Shown piece by piece: positions 1-12,700 of a DNA stretch of 64,000 nt. Location: the NCBI RefSeq assembly GCF_028583425.1, contig NC_072806.1, forward strand, positions 31,294,001-31,358,000, given 5' to 3'. Source of the stretch: Eublepharis macularius. Lineage: Eukaryota; Chordata; Lepidosauria; Squamata; Eublepharidae. The position numbers and the translations under genes are program-made. The notes below the pieces were generated by a model. The model had not been told where the DNA came from, did not search any database, and saw only the letters and a program-made list of their open reading frames with translations. Numbering within the stretch: position 1 is the first letter of the stretch; the number at the start of each line of letters is the position of its first letter.

Positions 1-419
1 TGCCTCACTGCATATTCAGAGAAACCAGGATGAAAAGCATCAAAGATAGTTTCATGTTTCCTAACCCGCCCCCAAGTATGGGAATGGGCAGTCAAAAGTG
101 TCTTTGCACTCGAAATTACAGACCTAGTCTGGGTTAAAAGCTTGAATTCTTTCTAGACCTCTGCGCCCTCCTATGCCCCATCACCAGTAACTCAAGCCAA
201 GCAACCTGACAGCCATGGACATTCCCTGCCAGGGGCCTCCAAAACAGAATGGGGGAGGGGGGTGCATCCAACAGAACGCTGTTTGTAGCCGGTGGTCTGC
301 TTGAGAAGGCCGACAGGCTTGATCTAGTTCAGGGCACCAAGGGTTGGATCCAGACTCAAAGGGCGATTTCCTCTGCGTAGCATTTTGGGGCCGCAGTGGG
401 AGGTGAGATGCGGGAAAGG
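1..419. other. Intergenic, downstream of GLOD4
   Basis: No gene or recognisable repeat seen. It lies beyond the likely GLOD4 poly(A) signal at 440-445. Confidence 0.5.
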
Positions 420-439
420 TCCATTCCGCCACTGGAAAA

Positions 440-445
440 TTTATT
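440..445 (-). terminator. GLOD4: GLOD4 poly(A) signal (AATAAA on minus strand)
   Basis: TTTATT on the plus strand reads AATAAA on the minus strand, about 250 bases past the GLOD4 stop codon. It is the first canonical signal downstream of the stop, so the 3' UTR probably ends near 415-425. Confidence 0.6.
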
Positions 446-695
446 CTGGATCCATCCCAAAATTTCTATGTACTCTGCTTAAGCTCGTCCCGCCCCCCAC
501 ACCCCTTCCCTCGGCATCAGTTCAAAAGGGAGAGAGCCTGTTGGCAGTCAGAGTGATTTTTTACAAAATGACACACAGTCTGGCCTAGAGGTGATGGTCA
601 CAGCTATGTGGATAGAAAGTATGAGGTGCCCCCCCCCCACGCACACACACAACCAAGGATCCGAACGCCACTGCCGGCTGTCTCGGCTGTTCAGC

Positions 696-761
696 CTATG
701 CAGAAGGCTTTGCAATGTTATGCTTGGCAAACCATTCGTCACTCCTGTCAACCGCCATTGC
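696..761 (-). CDS. GLOD4: GLOD4 coding exon 9 and stop
   Basis: Residues 278-298 ([15 protein letters not shown], tail IAKPSA) and a TAG stop, after acceptor CACACAG. The KHN-x-x-K tail is the family C-terminus. Confidence 0.93.
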   Translation of the reverse strand, partial: AMAVDRSDEWFAKHNIAKPSA

Positions 762-3700
762 CTGTGTGAGAGAAGGAAAACAAAGCCACATCACAGTACA
801 GTGAGTATGAGAAAGGGCTCCGCAAAGAACAAGTTGGGAAATTCAGAGTGAATTAACAATAGCCAATTGGGCCAACCTGTCATCTATGTTTGTTTTTTAA
901 ATCACAGACAATCGTGTGTTCTTAGGTCGTTGTCATAACCTCTGGAAGTTCACCAGTTGGTCAGGATAAAAGGTACAGCACTGCTTTGATCCCTGACAGT
1001 TCCTTAGTGCAGCTGAAGAAAGTAGATTTATTGCCTTTTAATTGTAAGACCCAAATTTAGACTTTCAACCTTACTAGAGAAATTGAGCAAAATCAAGATG
1101 CAATTTTGAGAGCACCTGACTGTTTATCTTAGAATTGCTGTGGGGGACCAATTATTTTATCTAGAAGATAATTATATGTTAATGTTATAAAGATTCATTT
1201 GTCACATTATAAAAAGTGGCATGTAGAGGGCTAGTTAGGCTTCTGTTAATGGATCTGCCAGAGATTTAGGTGAGATACTCAGTGGATGTATTAGGTTTTC
1301 AAAACCTTTCAAAGCATTCTGGAGACCGCTGGAACCTGATTTGCCTTTTGTGTTTAGTTAAGGCTGAGAAATGTTAGAAGATTTACAGTGCAATCCTATG
1401 GCGAGTTACTCCAGTCTAAGCCCATTGACTTCAGTGCCCATTGATTTTTTATTGCATGTGGTTTTTCAGCAGTAATTGAATTTTCGAGTTCTTGCCTAAT
1501 TAAAAATGATTCTGTATTTCAATAAAAATCATTAACTCACATAGTTCTCTGTTCAGTTTGCTGGAAAAACATCAGAAGCTCAGAACCCTCGTTTTATTTG
1601 CACTATAAATTCTCTCTCAGTGGGTTATATCAGATAGAGATCCTTTGAGGCCTCTGTTACTATTTAGCTAAAATGAACAGTTCTCAAAAGTTAAGTGGTT
1701 ACAGACCCCCTAACTGGGTGTGAATCACAGGATTCATTACAAACCTACCTCACAGGCTGATGGTGAGGATGAAACGGAGAATGGGGGGACCGTGTCTGCT
1801 AGCTGCCTTGAGAAAGGCAGGCCGGGAAGGATGAAAGCAGGATAGCTACCCAAAAGGGCAACGTGAAGCTTTTGCCCCGCTCTTTTTTTAGTTAACTCAG
1901 TGCACCCCGTTTTCATGTACAAGCAAGGGCAACCCCCTAACCTAGGGTTGGACACACCACTTAATTTCCTGGCCTGCTTGGGAAGTGCGCATGGCCAAAT
2001 TTTGTCAGATCCTCCTCTTACCCAGGAATGCCATTGCTCATACGGCAGCTTTGAGCCCCAGAGCAAAACTTCTCCCACCTACAACAACTGCAGAAAGCTC
2101 CAAACAGAGTAAGAATAACCACTGTTACTTTGCATTACTTCTGTTTTCGGAATTGTGCAGTTGTAGGTCAACCAAGCTGGCATTCCAGGGTAAAAACTTT
2201 TTTTAAAAAGGGTCTAGAGTAAATCATACATATTGATAGAAATTTTAACTACCATTGTTCGAAGTTACAGTCATTCACCACAGTTTCTTTCTACATTTTA
2301 TTGCACTGTGTCACAGTGTTAACTAATTTGGTTTTTTTTCATTAGCTGAAGCACTAAACTGGTTGATGAGAGACGGAGATTTTTTGTTTTTCTAATACAA
2401 TCCACACGTTTTAAAAAAACACGCATTTGCTTATAAGGAAGATGACCCTAAACATAAGACAACCCCTACTTAAAAAATTACATATCTTTTAATTACTTGA
2501 CATAACTGTAACTTCTATGCAAATGTAAGATGACTCCTTTTTAAATGGAGATTTAACTTAGTCTTGCATTTGTAGTTCAAACGTAGTTCAATAGTCAAAC
2601 ACATTTGGGATTTTGTGGCTTGAAATAGGAATCTTCTACAGATATGTTGTTTATTTATTAAAGGATATTTAACATAGTATGGATTTGGAAGAGAGGACTT
2701 GGTTTTTATTTATATCTCTGCTCCTCAACCTTTTCTGGTTTTGAGTTCTGGTTGCAGGTTCCTTCCCCCACCCTTTCCGTATGCATACTGGTGAACGGAT
2801 CAAATATTTTTTGATTGGTCAAATGACCCCCTCCTAATAATTGTTCTAGGGCAGGGATCCCCAACCTCCTTGTGCCTGTAGGCACCTTTGGAATTTTGGA
2901 GGGGAGAGCGCCACCCCAATATGGCTGCTGTGGGAGATGGAACCAAATGGAATACCTCCCTCCTCATACCTCTTAGAAAGTAAAGAGTCCAGTAGCTCCT
3001 TTAAGACTAATGAACTATATTGTAACATAAGCTTTTGAGAACCACAGTTCTTGAAAGCTTATGCTACAATAAAGTCGGTTAGTATTACAGATGCTATTGG
3101 ATTCTTTATTATTTTGCAACTACAGACTAACATGGCTAACTCCTCTGGATCTTAGAAAGAAAGTAAGCCTGAAGGGAGAGTAGAACTATAGACCAACTAA
3201 GGAAAGCCCAGGTGTTTCCCAGTCCTTTTGATTCTCCAGTAGAAAACCTGCCGATCTGAATGAGGGCAGCCAATAACAAGCCCTGCCTTACAGTAGCTGC
3301 ACCCACTTTCTGGAAAGGTCCGTGGGCTCCTGGAGAAGTACCAGTGGTTGTCATGGTGCCCACGGCACCCCCTATGCCTACTAGTTCCTCCCCTGAATCC
3401 TGGAAGCTCCATAAAACATTTGGAAACTGTACAGCAGACAAGATTCTGGATCCCGGAAACACAGAGGGGCTGTTAGAAGTAGTCTTTTGTGGAGCAGCAG
3501 CACACTGTGCATTCTGGTTTCCAAAGGAGCAGTGCTTGGTTTCTAAATAAAGAGGAGACAGCAAATCTGTTTGCCTTCGAAGTCCTTCTTAGAGTGTGAC
3601 CGAGGCTTCCTATTAATACTCAAAAGAGAAGGCACTCTGTACAATCCGAGACTTGCTGTAACAGCATGGGGAGGAGCCAGAATGCAGTTTTCTAGGGCAA

Positions 3701-6700
3701 CGGCCAGGAAAAGCTCAGCCTCTGTGTCTCAATTGCCTTTCCCCACTCTGCCTTTACTGGGGGGGGGACTTTGCTACTCACGGACCAAAGTGTCTCCATT
3801 CTGCTGTATGAAATGGAGGGGTGGGGGCGGCTCTGCTGCATCACCTTTCCGACTCTCTTCTCGGCCTCCATTCTCTCTGCACAGCTCAGCACCTCCCCCA
3901 TCTGTACGGCCAGCTCTTGGTTTGAGTTTTCACTTCCCCACCAGCCAACCGAACAGTCTAGCTCTTTTTTTGCTGCTGGACAAAGGCACAGCAACACAAG
4001 CTTGCCCCCATCCTGCTGTGTCTCTAGTTTATTACCGTACTGTATAGTAGCAGCAGAAATCTTTCATCCTCGATAGCAAGTCTCACAAATAATTGCGTTG
4101 GTTTCTCTTTTGTCTTTTGCCGTTTCTTAAAAATAGCAAGTTCAGGGGCTAACTCTCAGGCTTGGCATTCCTCACCTATAAAAGTGGAGTATGACCTGGT
4201 TTTCTGATCAGATCTTTGCACATTTCAGCTCTGTCCTCACCTCCCCGCTCCCCTGGCTATGTGAACTTATGCTTGTCACTGCTCGCAGCCTGGGCTTGGT
4301 TTGCTCATGGGACATTTTAACAGCACTAATCTGTACCAGGTGGAGTAATACACATGGCCCTCTAAAGGGGGCGGGTGGCTTCCAGTCCAGATTCTAAAAT
4401 AACCTGGAAAGTGGGATCAGACAGAAGGTACAGATGCGGAATACAAGCGTGTGGCAACTGAACCATCATGGCTCCCATCTCCTTGAAAGGAAACCCCAAA
4501 ATCTCCAAGGTGGCTTCAGGAAAGCCATACCAGTTCCAAGTCTTCTGTTTGGTTAGCAGAAAAAGACCGACTCACCTCATCTAAGAGCTTCCCGCCATTC
4601 GGGTCCACCTTGGAAAGCTCCCTAAAGCCTTCATCACCAACAAAGCAGATTTCATGGCCGTCCTAAAACCCGTTTCAGTGGACAGAGAGAAAGGAAATTA
4701 CTTGAGGGCCAACAGCATTCCTGCCCAGCACAAGCTGCATTCCGGACCTACACTGATCCCACGGCAGCAGCTACCACCTGCCTCGAGACTTACATCTCTG
4801 AGTTGTTATAGAGCTATAGCTTACTCAGCCTCAAGTGGTGCTTTAAGGGCAACATACACCCCAGCAGTCAGGTCCCTGCCCCAAGGAAAATACAGTCTAA
4901 AATTAGAGTGGATGGACGGGGCCAGCATCTCACAGGGAGGAAAGGAAGCGGCTTAGGAGAGTCTCCCTTGACCTTGTTTTATGGGCAGCTGGTGGGGATG
5001 CCTCCAAGATAAGAGAGGGGCTGTCAACTGCGACCTGTTTAATGGCATCACTGTACAGTTCTACAAATGGGACGATAATTTTAAATATGTGGAACTTGAC
5101 ACCAACGTGGAGCTGGTCAGTAGCTTGAACAGCTTTACAAGGAGCTTAAGGGGAAAAAAATATCCATTATCAATTGGTAGGGGTGTACACCCGAAAAGTA
5201 TTCGGGGTTCCCACTTCAGATTTACTCGAAGCATGAAAACAATTCGGAATAACAATGCAAACAGCTAGAAAAGTGCTGCGGACGCAGCTGCAACCACTTT
5301 GCCTGAAGCTTCCTGAATCGATATGAATCGTTTTGAAAAGCTTTGCTTCAGGATTCTCGAATCGGCTCAACAATGCTGGGGCTGATTCGGGATTCCTGAA
5401 TCTTTCCAAATCACATCCCTATCAACTGGTATTAAACATGATTAATAAACAGCACCTCCACATACAGCATCTCCCCGAAATGTTAGTTTTGGGATACAAA
5501 ATGGGGGGGGGGATTAGAGACTTGTGGGCTTTCTAGGGCGATCTGGTCGGCCCACCTTGGCACATAGGATAGCAGACCAGATGGCGCCTGGGCCTGATCC
5601 AGCAGGGCTTTTCTGACATTTGAAACACAAAGGCAGTTGTGATGTCTCCACCATTTCCAAGGGCACTCACAGGGTCTGCCAAGATGACAACTTGGACAGT
5701 CGCTTTTCCTGGGGTATCCAGGCTCACAAACGGCGTCAGAATTTTCTGGTTCTCCTTTTTCATCAAGGCTTCGATATCCAGAAGCTTGGGAACAAACAGA
5801 ACAAGTCGGTCTGCCACTGGGGAAACCCAGATTCAAAACATTCAGCTGCTGGAAGACTCTGGAGCAAACACCCACTCACTGACGAGCCTACTGCACAGGG
5901 TTGGTGTGAGGATAAAATGAAGGCAGGGATAACCCTGAGCTCCTTGGGAGGATAAAAAAGAGATTAGAAAATCCTCACTGCAGCAAGCTGGTGATGGAGT
6001 GCTCATAAGAAAACAGGTTCTGACCTTTTGCTCCCCCTAGCATTACCACCCCTGGATTTCCTTGGGGATCCTAACAGGACCACCACACACCCCAGACTCC
6101 CATTACTCACCAGGGGATGATGACAAAACATGAACGCTGCTTTGCTGCCATCCCCTTGGTCGCAAACAGAAGAGGAAATGAAGCCGCTCCAGGACAACCT
6201 CCCAAGTAAACTTCTGCATGAAGAGTGCATGGCGTGTAAGAGGAAGGCTTACCTGCTCCTTTGGGCAAGAGAAGGCGATCCGTCCAAAGGCAGTGCCGTG
6301 ATCCACGACTTGGCCAATGCCCTGCAGCTCGAGTTTGCACTGGCAGAGGAAACAAAGAACAGGAGACAGCTAAGAGGGGCAAAGAAACACGAGGCCGCTT
6401 TTATGTGGGCCTGCAAGAGCCCGCAATGGTCACACTTCTGCAAATTATGGCCAAAAACCTGTTCTCCCGGCTTTTGTTTGGGTTACGTCAATCAGCTCTG
6501 CAAATAAGCAGAAGGGTTTGGTGTAGAGAAAGAGGGCTGGCGCCTCGCTGATTCATACTCTGCATGTGTATGTTTTCAAAGGGACATAAGCAGGCTAAAA
6601 AGAAACAGAACTCCCTCAAATGGGCTTAATGCAAACTTGGATGTATGTGTGAGCCCAAGTTCACCCCAAGGGAATTGATCTACTTTGGGGATTTTTTTTC

Positions 6701-9700
6701 TTAGGAAGGCATGTGTTCAAACCCTAGTGCCTTGGAATCGAATATGGAACTGAGTTATCAGCAGAAGTTAGTAGAATGTCTTCAAGGTTGGATAGCAAAC
6801 ATGGATCCATGGGTCCCTTTATCCAGGCATTCATAATGTATACACTAATTGTGTTTCTCAAAGTGTTGCTGTTCATCAGTCAAGTAGTTCATCAGTCACC
6901 TTTGCAGACAAATTTTGTCTCTCCAGAATGGAACTTTGTCTGCTGCACTGATTTCTCAAACCTTGAGCAATTTCCCCATACCTTAAAATAATGCAAAGAG
7001 GCAGAGAGGCTTCAAGGTCTTGGCCAGTGCTGATCTGACCATCACCAAACAACCTTAATTCCTGCTAGCATTTCAGACAGCAGTCCCCAGTGGTGTTCAA
7101 TTCTGGAGCCCTTTCTTCTATCAGTTATTTTCTTTAGAAAGAAGGTAAACACTGCCTCTCTAGCGATCTGCTTGAGGAAGCTCACAAGGAAAAACAAGAT
7201 AACAAAAAAACCCATAAAAGCAACAAACACAAACCATCTCATTTTTAAAAGCAGCCATTAAACAAGCTAAGAGCCAGCTAGAGACAAAAAAAGCAATATG
7301 CAACAGCCTGCCGCAGCTTTATGGGTGAGACTACAGAGAACAGGGCTTGGGTAGCAGAGCTTAGCTGATGGACTGGACAATCTAGGAGACGGTAGTGGTC
7401 CTTCAGGTACCCTAGAGCCCAGCTATTTGGGCTTTAAAGATGAGAACCAGCCGTTTGAATTGAGGCCAGAAACAAACCAGCAGCTGATGCAGATCGTTCA
7501 GTACAAGGCTGATACGATCCCTATATCCCACCCTTGACAGTTGCTTGGATGCTGCCTGTTGGCCCAGGTGAGGTTTCCAAACAGCTGTCAAAGGGAGCCC
7601 CATATAAGAGAGCATTACTGTAATCTAACCTGGATGTGATCAGCAGTTGGATCTCCATAACCAGGTCACTTTTTTCAAGGAATGACTATAGCTGGTGCAT
7701 CAGCTAAACTGGAAAAAAGCATTACATACCACAAAGAAGACCTGAACCTCCAGCCATAGCATTTGAACTCAAGCCACCCAAATCCTAGTCCATTGCTTTA
7801 ACCACTACACCATGCTGGTTCCTTCCCAGAGCTCAACGGCAAAGCAATCTCCTTCTAGGCTCCAATACTCCAGGGGAGGTTTTCTTGCTCGTCCTCAGCC
7901 TCCTTACCTTTGCCGCTCACTCCATCAATAACCCCCAACAATAACCCAGATTTCAGTAGGTTCTGCCTCCCCTGCATCCAGAAACTATCCATCCTCGCCA
8001 CTCATTGTACCAAATTTGCTAGTCCAGCATCTCCAATCAAAACAAACTTGAGTAAAAGGTGATGAGAAAGGGCTTCCTTTGCTAGAGCTTTGGAGACTCA
8101 CCGCCAATCTGAGCAAATAGGAATCAACAGTCTGTCCCAGTATAAAAAAAACACCATAGGAGAAGCCACATGCAATCCATGCAGAGAGACTCCAGTTCAG
8201 CCCCTGGCATCTCAAGGTAAAAAGGAAACGATCTCTGTGTGAGCGTCTAGAGAGCCACTGCGGGGCTGGGTGGACCAATGCTCTGTTTTGGGATAGAAAA
8301 GCTTCACATCTTTAGTTCTGAAATGCTGATTTTGAATAAAACAATCCTATAAACCTACACTCCTCCCCAATGATCCTAGGTGATATTTGGAAATTCCAAT
8401 TATACTTCTCTGATACCATTATATGTATGTACCCAGATACCAGTTTCTCTCTGAAATATTAGCACCCTCTGCCGAGTATCCTTTGCCCCTCCCCACCCAA
8501 TAGAGCAGCCGACAGCAGGGATGGTTCTTATGCGGGGGGGGGGGGGGGGCGGCTCCCAGGAAGTGCTGCTGTTCGTGTGGGTGGGTCTCTAAGAACAAGG
8601 TCTTCTAAGCCACAGGAAGACTGGAAACGGCCAGCCACTGCAGCAAGCAGCTCTCTGAAAACCATGTGCCGATTCTCACCAACCTGGTTGTCCGCATAGC
8701 CAAGCAGAACTCGTTGCTTGGGCTCATCCCTCTGGTAAACCTTCATGCCCAGCAAGTTTGACCAGAAGTCCACAGATCTTGAAAGACTAGACACAGCTAA
8801 GGTGACCTTCAGCACTGGATCTGAAAGAATGCATGAGTGCTGAGGAACAGCCATTTTCCGAATGTGGAAGTCCACGAGGGCCGCCACTTGCCAACCCTCA
8901 CTTCCTGTCCCTCCTTCATAAAGAGGTCGCTGTATGACCCTGAGGGCCCTTATCTAGAACAGCGAATAGTTCAGCTAAGTGAATGCACCTGGTGTTGTGC
9001 TAAGATTAGGTGGTTCCTCCTCCTTGTTAAAATAAAAGGCTGGTGTGGGTGGGGGAACGGGGAACAAGCCAAACCACAGAGAGCACGGGGTTTTGTAATC
9101 ACTTGTCTAGATAGTTTTAGGCTAGGTTAGATTAAGTTTTTTAAATTTTTTGCCATTGCTCTTGTCTCGAGAGCGGCCTCTGTTGTTTTTCTAAACCCTC
9201 TCTTGACCTAATAAATAATTATTCTGCCTGGGGCTCGAGTGTCTGACTGCTGTGTGCAAGATCCTCCAGACTAGCAACCCAGAGACCAGGGTGGGTCTCG
9301 TGTGAAGCAGGTGAGGTTCACTCCTCTAAGAGGCTGCTTAGAACCCGGGGTGGCTGTTAGCAGCACCCAGGACGGGGGCCAGAGGGTGTACCTGCTCTTG
9401 ACAGCCCTTACCACATCACTCGCCTGCCCACCATACTCACAGACTAACTCACTGCAATAATCCAAAATGAACATGCCATACATGGACCAATTGGAACAGA
9501 CAAGGCACTGCAGCTGTACGGCCCTGCCATGAGAGAACACACTCAGCCCCTTACCTGGCTTTGGAGACTCTCTGTCTTCCAGGAAGAATTTGTAGCCTCC
9601 AGGAGCTTCTGCTTGGTAAACACCTCCTGAGATTTCTTTGAGGGGCCATTCCAGCTTTTTGGCATTGCTTACTGCTTGGTGGGACACAACCGTCATGCCC

Positions 9701-12700
9701 TGGCATTGCCAGAAAACACAAAACAATAGTGAGATAGGTGGTGGGCAACTGCGTGGAGAGGTCCAGAGCAATTATTCCTTATCTGCTGACAATAATTTGC
9801 CTGTTGAGAAGCATCCCATATGTACTGGGATAGACACTAGGAAGGATGCTCTCCGCTTGCTTTCTTGGCCTTATCATTGTTCAAGGTAATCTGTGAACGT
9901 GACCTAAAAAAATTCTTATACTCCCTACTAAGACTGTGCATTGTAGGGGAATAGCAGAGGGCAATCTGTCTCAGCCCTGTCTGATCTCATTGGGGGCCCC
10001 AAATCCATTTTCAGGGTGTCCCAGAACTCTGCTGGAAAGCCAGTGAACTATTTCCACGCCAACGTCCCCTACGATGAAAATTTCTGGAAGTCCTGGTCAT
10101 CTCCCCTCCTCTTTTACATACAAGGTGGGCAGTAACAAAAAGCAGGGCCTCTCGACTGCAGCACCTCTCTTTAGAATGCCTTTACTGCTCACCTGACAAA
10201 GAATCTTTTAAGCTTTTTGTGCCAGGCAAAGACACCTCTTCCCCAAGCAACTGCCCAAGACACCCTTGCCCAAGCAATTGCTCGATTTGATTTGTCTGCT
10301 GTGAACCCTACAGCTTGTGTGTTGTGTATTTTTTTTTAAATGCAAAACCTCCTTTTAGATATTTGCTGCCGCTTGAAATTCCCCCCCCTCAAATGTTACG
10401 GTGTTTCCCACTGTGATTTTTTTGCTGTGAAATCTTCATTTATTTGTAAGGTCCCCTGACAGCCTTGGCCTAGAGATTGTGGGAGATTAATGTCTAATAA
10501 ATAAATGTCTATACATTCAAAAGAAACCCAAAATGCTAGACAACAGTGCATGACTTTTAGTACCAAGCATGGATTCTTGCAAACAAATCTCACCTACCAG
10601 AAAATCATTGCCAAGACGGTAGTCTCCGACACCATAATTGTAGGTTAACTCTGCCACAAAGTGATCATCTTCTGGACCATACCCCACCATGGTTTTACTC
10701 CATTTTCCATCATAGGGACTAGAAACACATTTGACTTTTTTAAAACACATGTCAGAATCTCAGCAATCAATCTCCTACAGCTACCTTCCTCCAGATCCCC
10801 AAAGTCTCAATCCCACATCTTTCAACTAAATCTCATTCAATTGACTAGTCAAATATTCACTGTATGTGGCAGCTTAAGACACACACACAACGTATCCTTT
10901 ACTGGGAGCAAATTCCCTTGATAAAGCTAATGTGAATTTTATAAAAACATACTGCGATTTTGCTTTATTTCTGTATTAGTTTTTTTTAAAAAAGATACCT
11001 TTGGCATTCTAGGGTGAAGCCAGAAAGATGATTCGATGAAAGCATTCCCTTGGTTAAAAGTTAGAACTACTAATCACATTTTTAAACAAAAAAGAACATT
11101 GTTTCACACACACAGTTAAAACAGAACATTTTTGTAATTAGACTAAACATTTGCATTGTTTTGATAAAGTTAATGCTTTAATACAGGAGCATCTGATTGA
11201 ACCAAAAGACGAAAAGATTGGTCAATTGATTGATCAAATATTAGCACTTTCAACTTTCTCAGACTTCTGGGCTCAGCTTTCCCTTAGGATTCAATGAGAC
11301 CCGTAGGAGAGTGAGGTGGAAGAGAATTGAACTGGTGGAACGGACTACATTCCTTTATACAGTTGGTAACAAATTTCTTCATATTTCCTCACATAAAAAA
11401 TTCCCTTTAGACAGAAAACTAGCACAGCACGGAGAACATTTCTATTCCCTATCTGTGCTTTCAGTGCTGTTTTTCTACCATCTGAGGTCTCCATCTTTTC
11501 CCTACATGTGTGAACCAGGTCTTACAATGCATTCTTATGTACATTTACTCCAGTTTAAGGCCATTGAAAACAATGGGATTAACCTGGAGTAAAACTGCAT
11601 TGCACTCTGGTCTCTGACATCGTTTTAAAGCCTATTCTCCTTATCAAAAGCACAAATGCTCTTCTCTTTCCCTATCATTCTCATAAAACTCCCCTTTCCC
11701 ATTCTTCATTTATGTATTACTGCTAATACAGTAATACTGAAGAACCGGAATGTTGATAAATGTTCCATAAAATTCACAACAGATCAGTTACAGGTAGCTG
11801 CAGGATGCTCTCAAGTAATTTTCAGTTTAGAAAATATCATCTAAAATGTTGAGAATTGCAAACAGACAAATAAGCCTCACCTTTCCTCAGATAATTTCGA
11901 TTCCCTGAAAACCAGATTTCATTCATTGGCAGAACACTGGTAATTGTACATACTTAGGGAAATGAGCGAGTCAACAAAGGGGATACTGTCTCCAAGCATT
12001 CAAGAGTCTACACATAAAAGCGTGGCTTTGAATAATTGAGAAAGTCAACGCACCCATTACAGGTAGCTTTGCAACCTTCTTCGAATTCTTCATGCCTTAG
12101 AACCTACGGGTGCAAGCATAGGTAGCCGATCAAGACTCAGTTCAGCAATACCATATATTCCAGTGCAGAGCAGCATCCAAGCAATTTATACATCAAGCCC
12201 CTGTTTCAAGTCTTTCCTCTGTCACAAACTCACTATAGCCTCCATTGGCAACAAAGGAATAACAACGTCCTACTTTACAGGGCAGTTGTAAGGATCAAAA
12301 TAACGTACATGAAGCCTTTTGAAAAAAATAGTGTTATATGAATGCAATTATTATTACTCTCTCTCTCTTTCATCAAATTAAAGCTCTTCTTTTCTCATCC
12401 AGAAAGTCTAAGACTTCAGTTCCGATCATACTTCCCCAAGAGAAAATCCCACTGAAGGCAGTGGAGCTTACTTATGAGTAAACAAACATTGCCAGTAAGT
12501 GCAGCTGAACTGAGTTTTGTTTCATCCTTCTCTTACTTATTTATATTTATGTTATTTATAGTCCGCCTTTCTCACTAAGATTCAAGGCGGTTTACACAGT
12601 GTTGTCATTTTAAACCTAAAATTTATTTATTTAATTTACTGCCTTTTCCCCACTGGAAAGCCAAAACGGCTTTATATCATTCGCCTCTCATCCTTTTTAT

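Larger units (their letters stand above)
762..4575 (-). other. GLOD4 intron 8 (3.8 kb)
   Basis: Contains half of a short inverted-repeat element (1388-1437, see the copy at 60581-60660) and an FB-A copy (2977-3153). I recognise nothing else; the many short open frames look random. Confidence 0.7.
6340..8683 (-). other. GLOD4 intron 5
   Basis: About 2.3 kb. Holds an unnamed interspersed repeat at about 7398-7640 and the reversed head of a tRNA-derived SINE at 7745-7825. A G run lies just inside, at about 8535-8549. Confidence 0.6.

Noticed and set aside
8535..8549. Runs of G (also 21750, 23158, 26720, 63378) as G-quadruplex regulators
   Set aside because: Single homopolymer runs without the four-tract spacing; likely slippage products and sequencing-sensitive.
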